In this document: piece by piece, positions 14,462 through 18,828 of the stretch
How positions within the stretch are numbered: the first letter of the stretch is position 1
Layout of the letters: each line of letters opens with the position of its first letter
DNA from: an uncultured Chromatiaceae bacterium
Lineage (GTDB): Bacteria > Pseudomonadota > Gammaproteobacteria > Enterobacterales > Alteromonadaceae
NCBI GenBank assembly: GCA_946481195.1
Contig: CAMLNG010000012.1
Span: 1 to 18,828 of the forward strand
Length of the DNA stretch: 18,828 bases
Direction: 5' to 3'
Position numbers and translations under genes: made by a program
The notes under the pieces: generated by a model
The model's input: the letters and a program-made list of their open reading frames with translations, nothing else
The model's database searches: none
What the model was told of the DNA's origin: nothing

Positions 14462-14510
14462 GTGCTGACTGTGCTGTCGGCCTGTTATTGCGCCGCTTTA
14501 TTGCGATGCG

Positions 14511-14915
14511 CTACTGTGCAAGCGCCGCCGGATCCATCCAGAACACTTCCCATAGATGCCCGTCTAAATCCAGTGCACTGCGGCTGAACATAAACCCTAA
14601 ATCTTGCACCGGGTTTACATCGGCAGTGCCGCCTGCTGCGCCAGCCGTCGCGACAAACTGATTGACCGCGTCAATGCTGTCAGCATTCAGTGCCAGCATC
14701 ACTTCGCTGCTGCCTGATGCCGGAATAGGTCTGGTGGTAAAAGTTTGCCATTTGGCGTGAGTCAGCAGCATCACAAAGATACTGTCGCTCCAGACCATGC
14801 AGGCAGCAGTGTCATCGCTAAACTGCATATTCTGGTTAAAACCAAGCTGTTGATAAAAGCTGATACTGGCGGGTAAATCCTGCACCGGTAAATTAACGAA
14901 AATCATCTTCGACAT
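14511..14915 (-). CDS. VOC / glyoxalase-fold family protein
   Basis: A 134-residue vicinal-oxygen-chelate superfamily protein with two beta-alpha-beta-beta-beta modules. The first begins 'MIFVNLPVQDLPASISFYQQLGF', the classic opening of glyoxalase/bleomycin-resistance-like domains. The second ends 'SALDLDGHLWEVFWMDP', where the Glu before V-F is the usual metal ligand position. Close relatives of this shape are annotated only as VOC or extradiol-dioxygenase-like proteins, so no substrate is assigned. AAGGAG precedes two adjacent ATGs (14918 and 14915); the second has the better 6-nt spacing. It lies 131 bp downstream of the chemotaxis receptor on the same strand, but no functional link is visible. 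Confidence 0.85.
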   Translation of the reverse strand: MSKMIFVNLPVQDLPASISFYQQLGFNQNMQFSDDTAACMVWSDSIFVMLLTHAKWQTFTTRPIPASGSSEVMLALNADSIDAVNQFVATAGAAGGTADVNPVQDLGFMFSRSALDLDGHLWEVFWMDPAALAQ

Positions 14916-15049
14916 CATACACTCCTTGAGTTTGAGCTAAAGCCACTGCTGATGCAGTAACTGGTGCCTCTAGTCGTTTCGCCTCGAATGATTTCGACAC
15001 CTGCCACAACAATATTGCGAAATTTTTTTTGCAGCTGCAAGGCGCTGAC

Positions 15050-17425
15050 TCAACGGGCATTTTTCCGCCGCGCTACTGATAAGTTGTTATCACTGACTTT
15101 AAACCGCTGGATCATCTGCATCAGGGTGTCACCGAGCTTTTTCACATCTTGCCCAACGCTAAAAGCCTGAGCGCTGCACTGGCTGGAATCGATGAAACTT
15201 TGCTCCATCTGATCATAATAAAAAGTGACCTGAGTAAAGTTGTCCTGCTGTGAATGGATAGCCATAGCGATGCTGTCGACTTTCGCACTGATGTGCGCCA
15301 TGGCGGCGGTGACGGCATTTAATTGTTCAATCGCAGCATCAATATGTTGGTTGGACAGATCTGCATTTAGTTTGCCTTGCTCCATCAGCTGCACCACCGC
15401 CAGAGTACCGTTTTGGATCGCCTGCACCATACCGGTGACGACTTCGGTTGACTGATGGGTTTTCGCTGCCAGGGAGCGCACTTCGTCGGCCACCACGGCA
15501 AAACCACGGCCGGCTTCACCGGCGCGGGCGGCTTCGATTGATGCGTTCAGCGCCAGCAAATTGGTTTGTGCAGCGATGTTTTTGATCACATCGACCACGG
15601 TGACGATGCGATCAGTGTCGCTCTTGAGCCGTTCAATAGCGTCCACTGAATGATCAATGAGTTGCAGCAGCTCAGCGGTAGAAGTGGCGACTTCGCTGAC
15701 ACGTTGCTGACTGACGGCAACGACGCTGTTGCCTTCGCCGGCAGCACCGCGGATCGCCTGCAATTCAGTATCCACTTGTTGTGTTGCGGTATGAGTATCC
15801 TGTAGCCGCTGATTTACCGCGTCGGCCTGACGGCGCTGTTCGGTAGTGGCCGCTGCGAGCTGACTGTTCACCTGATTCAGATCCTGCGAGCTCGGCACCA
15901 ACCGCACCACCGATTTCAGCACCGCAGAAAAAGTGGTATCAATATGGGCGATAAAGGCGTTCATGCCTGCGGACAACGCCGCCAGTTCATCATGTCCATG
16001 TACATCCAGCCGCTGGGTTAAATCACCTTCGCCCTGTGCGATATCGTTGACGGTGTTCAGCATCAATAACACTGGTTTTAACAGCAGACGGGCAAACAAC
16101 CAGCCGAGCAGGGCGCCGGCAAATAACGCGCCGATACAAGCCAGCAGTGCATTGTGCAGAATGCTTTGTTTGAGCTTTTCAACGGGTTGCAGAGCTTCAG
16201 CCGCGCTCATCTCAGAAATGATCACCCACTTGAGCCCATTAATTTGCAACGGTTTATAGGCGGTAAACACCGCATGATCGCCATTGTTAAAGTGGCCAAC
16301 ACCGGCTTTGCCGGCCAATGCCAGTTCGACCGGCGCTGTGCGCTGTGCCAGTAAGCCAATGCTGGTATTTTTCAGCTGCATGGCGTCAGCTGTGGCCTGG
16401 GTCAGACCGGCAGCGCGCTGCTGGCGGATAAAATCGTCTTTGCTGCTTAACAGACCGCGGCTGTCACTGCGCATAAAAAAATCGGCGCCGACCAGATAGG
16501 TTTCACCGCTTTCGCCAAAACCAGTTTCAGCCCAGGCTTTGTTGTGCGTCATCACATTGTTTAGGCGGTCGACCGGCAGCTGAAATATCAGTACGCCGCT
16601 GAGCTGTTGATTGATGAAAATCGGCGCGGCGATAAAGGCTGCAGGTGCGTCGTAAGATGGCAGGTAAGGTGCAAAATCAGTGATAAAAGTTTCACCGGGC
16701 GCTTTGGCCTGAAGCGCTGCGTGGTATGCCTGACCGAGGCCGGTATCTTTGTAGGGGCCGTGGTTAAGATTGGTGGCGAAATCCAGTTCTTTAAATACCG
16801 TGTACACCACGTTGCCGCTCTTTGCGTCAACGAGGAAAATGTCGTAGTAACCAAATTTTTGCTGATAGGCATGTAAAGCCGGATGAAATTTACGGTGTGC
16901 CATGCCATAGGCATTGTCTTCCTGACTGTCGATCAGTTGATCTTTATTGCCAAGCGGCGCCGGATTGGCCGCGATAAACCGGTATTGCAGCGGCACACTG
17001 AGGGCTGCGGTGCTTTGCAGCAGAGCGTCGGGGTTCGCACTTTTGCCGCCGTTCAATTCCGCATAGCGGGCGTCGAATTGTTGCTGATAATACTGCTGCA
17101 CTGCTTTGGTGCGATCTGTCAGCTCGCCGGCGGGAACAGCGGCGGGGTAGGCTGTAAATGCGCTGTGAAAGGCCGTCAGGGCTTCCTGCACCATTAAGTC
17201 TTCAGCAAAGGTTGCGACCTGATCCTGGATGGTTGCCAGATAGTCCTCGACATGACGGGCAGTCGAGTCGCGGGTGGCGGTCAGTTTTTGCTCTGCCGCT
17301 TGCTGTAAGGCGCTTGCGCCCTGATTAACAGCTTTGATGCTGAGCAAAATACTGAGCAGTAATGCCGGGATAAAAGCCAGCAAAGTGCCGGCGGAAATGA
17401 GTTTTGTACGCAGGGAAATCTTCAT
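15050..17425 (-). CDS. Methyl-accepting chemotaxis protein
   Basis: A 791-residue inner-membrane chemoreceptor. TM1 is at about residues 9-31, followed by a large periplasmic sensor of nearly 390 residues that contains a cache-like strand set ('[16 protein letters not shown]', about 305-320). TM2 is at about 423-448 and a HAMP domain follows ('[25 protein letters not shown]'). The cytoplasmic helical hairpin has the invariant tip segment about 612-650, including '[20 protein letters not shown]' and '[12 protein letters not shown]'. It should couple to CheA/CheW. The C-terminus lacks an NWETF-type pentapeptide for CheR/CheB. The ligand is unknown; small organic acids, amino acids or sugars are all possible for such sensors. 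The ATG at 17425 has AGGA 7 nt upstream; an in-frame TTG just before it is unlikely. Confidence 0.93.
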   Translation of the reverse strand: MKISLRTKLISAGTLLAFIPALLLSILLSIKAVNQGASALQQAAEQKLTATRDSTARHVEDYLATIQDQVATFAEDLMVQEALTAFHSAFTAYPAAVPAGELTDRTKAVQQYYQQQFDARYAELNGGKSANPDALLQSTAALSVPLQYRFIAANPAPLGNKDQLIDSQEDNAYGMAHRKFHPALHAYQQKFGYYDIFLVDAKSGNVVYTVFKELDFATNLNHGPYKDTGLGQAYHAALQAKAPGETFITDFAPYLPSYDAPAAFIAAPIFINQQLSGVLIFQLPVDRLNNVMTHNKAWAETGFGESGETYLVGADFFMRSDSRGLLSSKDDFIRQQRAAGLTQATADAMQLKNTSIGLLAQRTAPVELALAGKAGVGHFNNGDHAVFTAYKPLQINGLKWVIISEMSAAEALQPVEKLKQSILHNALLACIGALFAGALLGWLFARLLLKPVLLMLNTVNDIAQGEGDLTQRLDVHGHDELAALSAGMNAFIAHIDTTFSAVLKSVVRLVPSSQDLNQVNSQLAAATTEQRRQADAVNQRLQDTHTATQQVDTELQAIRGAAGEGNSVVAVSQQRVSEVATSTAELLQLIDHSVDAIERLKSDTDRIVTVVDVIKNIAAQTNLLALNASIEAARAGEAGRGFAVVADEVRSLAAKTHQSTEVVTGMVQAIQNGTLAVVQLMEQGKLNADLSNQHIDAAIEQLNAVTAAMAHISAKVDSIAMAIHSQQDNFTQVTFYYDQMEQSFIDSSQCSAQAFSVGQDVKKLGDTLMQMIQRFKVSDNNLSVARRKNAR

Positions 17426-17748
17426 CAACAGGTCCTGTCTTGTGCTTGTTATAGTGCGCCCGGTTTCGTGGGCGGCTTATAGGGGCAAGCCGACAGAGCA
17501 ATGGATATGCCACGGCAGAAGGACTTCAGACTAAGGTCGCAGTTATGCAGAAATGGTTGCGATTAGCTGCCGGAATTGATCGACCAGTTGCAGTTAGCAG
17601 ATAAAAAAGCGCGGCAAAACGGCGGAAGTCCGCTGGGGGGGAGCGATGATAAATACAGTCTGTCAGACAGAATTGACTTCACCGGCAAGCTGCTGCACCA
17701 GTATGGTGCGGCAGGTGGGAATGCCTGGTTGTTAACACCAATCCGGTG
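17426..17748. other. Intergenic region between receptor and yjjX genes
   Basis: A stretch of 323 bp without an intact recognised gene. It holds the upstream region of the chemoreceptor (minus strand), where I see a TATAAC near 17448-17453 but no matching -35 or sigma-28 boxes. It also holds the disrupted small ORF (17545-17752) and the hairpin and repeat beside yjjX. Confidence 0.5.
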
Positions 17749-17752
17749 TTAA
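17545..17752 (+). pseudogene. Possible frameshifted small ORF, unknown
   Basis: ATG at 17545 follows AAGG (17533-17536, 8-nt spacing) and encodes MQKWLRLAAGI before diverging to a stop 19 codons on. One base over, a frame open from 17567 to 17752 reads as plausible protein ('LPELIDQLQLADKKARQN', then 'SDDKYSLSDRIDFTGKLLHQ', ending 'AWLLTPIRC') with codon use like the neighbours, but it has no ATG. A single shift near 17560-17566 would join them into about 68 residues. The end overlaps the tail of yjjX by 4 bp. This is either a decayed gene, a sequencing error or chance; no family is recognised. Confidence 0.35.
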
Positions 17753-17771
17753 AACCACTCCGGTGTTAAAA
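17732..17771. repeat. Hairpin and 12-bp direct repeat at the yjjX 3' end
   Basis: TTAACACC (17732-17739) and GGTGTTAA (17745-17752) are perfect inverted arms around AATCC. CCGGTGTTAAAA occurs at 17743-17754 and again at 17760-17771, a 17-bp period. The second copy encodes the last codons of the YjjX-like protein and the first its stop. The hairpin may end the yjjX transcript, but no T-run follows on either strand. Confidence 0.45.
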
Positions 17772-18264
17772 ACGGGATTAGGGCCAGAACCAAGGCCTGC
17801 TGATAGACACTGCTGCGGCTCAGTTTATGTTGGGTCAGCAGGCCAATAGCGCCGCCGGCCTGTTTGATATTTTGTGTACCAAACAAATCGTCCATCACAT
17901 CACCCAGTTCTTCGCCTTGTGCTAAGCGTTGTACCGCCGCAGCGGGCAGTTGCAGCGAAGCGGAGCGGGCGCGGCCTTCCTGCTTCCCGTCGCTGATCCG
18001 CATCCAGGCGAACGTCATGCCATCATCTAGTCCTGCTTCAATAGCCACATAAAAATCGGCGTGTTGCTGCTGTTGTAAATGGCGCAGCCGGTTGTCGGCA
18101 CCAAGCAAAGTTTCTGCCGATGTCATCGGCTGAGCGGCGACGCCGGATTCGGTTTTAAAGCCAGTCACCAGACAGGGTTGATCGGGAAAAGCCAGATTAA
18201 ATGCATCTCGGACGGCATTGATTTTAGCCGGGTTGGTTGATGCAACAGCGATGAGCCATGACAT
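17749..18264 (-). CDS. yjjX: Inosine/xanthosine triphosphatase (YjjX family)
   Basis: A 171-residue protein matching the length of E. coli YjjX (about 170). The N-terminal nucleotide-binding motif is STNPAK (9-14). It continues with 'FKTESGVAAQPMTSAETLLGADNR', 'FYVAIEAGLDDGMTFAWM' (the acidic E-A-G-x-D-D centre that binds Mg2+), 'EGRARSASLQLP' and 'GAIGLLTQHKLSRSSVYQQALVLALIPF', all hallmarks of the family. It hydrolyses non-canonical ITP and XTP to the diphosphates, cleaning the nucleotide pool in the cytosol. AGGA lies 8 nt before the ATG. It is divergent from the nitroreductase gene at the right edge. The C-terminal LTPEWF lies within a short direct repeat and may be a recent extension. 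Confidence 0.88.
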   Translation of the reverse strand: MSWLIAVASTNPAKINAVRDAFNLAFPDQPCLVTGFKTESGVAAQPMTSAETLLGADNRLRHLQQQQHADFYVAIEAGLDDGMTFAWMRISDGKQEGRARSASLQLPAAAVQRLAQGEELGDVMDDLFGTQNIKQAGGAIGLLTQHKLSRSSVYQQALVLALIPFLTPEWF

Positions 18265-18318
18265 ACTGAAGTTCCTGCGCGGAAAAACCGCAAAGTATAC
18301 CGGTCCCTATTCAGGCTT

Positions 18319-18344
18319 GCATCTGTCCCTGGCATCTGTCCCTG
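18319..18344. repeat. Perfect tandem duplication of a 13-mer
   Basis: GCATCTGTCCCTG occurs twice back to back (18319-18331, 18332-18344) in the divergent region between yjjX and the nitroreductase gene. A related GGTCCCT sits just upstream (18302-18308). It looks like slippage or a doubled regulatory site. No convincing -10/-35 pair was seen nearby. Confidence 0.5.
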
Positions 18345-18426
18345 TATAGTTGGTCGGATTTCTGTTACAGGCTACTTTATGTTTACATAGATTTTACCCT
18401 GACTAGCCACCCGCCGGAGCCTGCTG

Positions 18427-18828
18427 ATGGAAATCCAATACCCACTGACTGATTTTATTGAATATGATGCTGAGCAGCTGCAACAACGTGCCAGCGAGCA
18501 TCTGGCGCTGATGCAGCGCCGCCATACCATTCGCAGTTTTTCTGACCAGCCGGTGCCGCGTCAGGTTATCGAACATTTAATCCAGGTAGCGGCGAGCGCA
18601 CCGAGCGGTGCCAATCATCAGCCCTGGCATTTTGTCGCGATCAGTGATCCTGCGGTGAAAAAACAAATCCGCCAGGAAGCGGAATTACAGGAAGCCGGCT
18701 TTTACAGCGGCCGCGCCGGTGAAGAGTGGCTCAATGCGTTAAAACCGCTGGGGACAGACGCACACAAACCTTATCTTGAAACTGCACGGTGGGTTATTGT
18801 GATTTTTTCGCAAAAACGCGGCGGTATC
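18427..18828 (+). CDS. Nitroreductase family protein, iodotyrosine deiodinase-like (partial, runs off the edge)
   Basis: The first 134 codons of a flavin-dependent nitroreductase-fold protein, cut by the window end. After an N-terminal helix come RRHTIRSFS (31-39), which binds FMN phosphate in this fold, and APSGANHQPWHFV (58-70), the typical FMN-binding loop of the iodotyrosine deiodinase branch. In the lid region E89, Y93 and K114 have the same spacing as the zwitterion-binding triad of human iodotyrosine deiodinase (E157, Y161, K182). This suggests reductive dehalogenation of halotyrosines or binding of a related amino-acid substrate. GGAG (18416-18419) is 7 nt upstream of the ATG. Downstream residues needed to confirm the fold lie outside the window. 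Confidence 0.85.
   Translation, partial: MEIQYPLTDFIEYDAEQLQQRASEHLALMQRRHTIRSFSDQPVPRQVIEHLIQVAASAPSGANHQPWHFVAISDPAVKKQIRQEAELQEAGFYSGRAGEEWLNALKPLGTDAHKPYLETARWVIVIFSQKRGGI

Noticed and set aside
14919..15049. Promoter or small RNA between the receptor and VOC genes
   Set aside because: TTGCAG and CAATAT with 17-bp spacing on the minus strand match the consensus too weakly, and no stable stem or terminator is visible.
17426..17550. Sigma-28 (flagellar/chemotaxis) promoter for the receptor gene
   Set aside because: No TAAA-N15-GCCGATAA match was found on the minus strand; ATAAGCC near 17475 does not fit the order of the boxes.
17646..17735. 29-codon Cys-rich ORF (starts MINTVCQTEL) with a G-rich ribosome site
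   Set aside because: It overlaps a longer, more protein-like frame (17567-17752). The G-run is part of that frame's Gly codons, and nothing else supports it.

Overview
The window reads as chromosomal DNA of a Gram-negative gammaproteobacterium. Gene content and codon use resemble aquatic Alteromonadales-type genera such as Rheinheimera, but this is an impression from protein style and no marker gene is present. Supporting signs are Tat and Sec signal peptides, lipoprotein lipoboxes, an inosine/xanthosine triphosphatase of YjjX type, and a large two-cache-style chemotaxis receptor. There are no rRNA, tRNA, CRISPR, IS or phage genes.

Left part (1-4184, all + strand): small, loosely packed accessory genes. 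They are an NTF2/SnoaL-like protein, a small lipoprotein, two unrelated GNAT acetyltransferases, an unknown membrane-anchored protein followed by a small three-helix membrane protein, and an SRPBCC (AHSA1-like) protein. A strong 13-bp stem-loop (4221-4252) separates them from the next block, which converges on it.

Central part (4253-14461): a divergent, LacI-regulated sugar locus. On the minus strand lie the LacI repressor and a Tat-exported TIM-barrel isomerase/epimerase-like protein. On the plus strand seven genes run to a clear intrinsic terminator: Gfo/Idh/MocA oxidoreductase, cytosolic TIM-barrel isomerase/epimerase, MFS transporter of the nucleoside:H+ symporter type, Tat-lipoprotein TIM-barrel of hydroxypyruvate-isomerase type, GMC flavoprotein dehydrogenase, its Tat-signal small subunit (gluconate 2-dehydrogenase subunit 3 family), and a secreted DUF1080 (3-keto-disaccharide hydrolase-like) protein. 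The divergent region carries two matching operator palindromes, each on the -10/start region of a good promoter. Together the genes look like an oxidative glycoside-breakdown pathway. In the periplasm the C3 hydroxyl of a glycoside would be oxidised (GMC plus small subunit), and the glycosidic bond cleaved and rearranged (DUF1080 and the TIM-barrel proteins). The keto-sugar would then be taken up (MFS) and reduced or isomerised in the cytoplasm (Gfo/Idh, cytosolic TIM barrel). Substrate and exact reactions are inferred.

Right part (14462-18828): a VOC/glyoxalase-fold protein, a methyl-accepting chemotaxis protein and YjjX-type phosphatase on the minus strand, a likely frameshifted small ORF between the last two, and at the edge the start of a nitroreductase-family gene. 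That gene keeps the substrate-binding triad spacing of iodotyrosine deiodinases.
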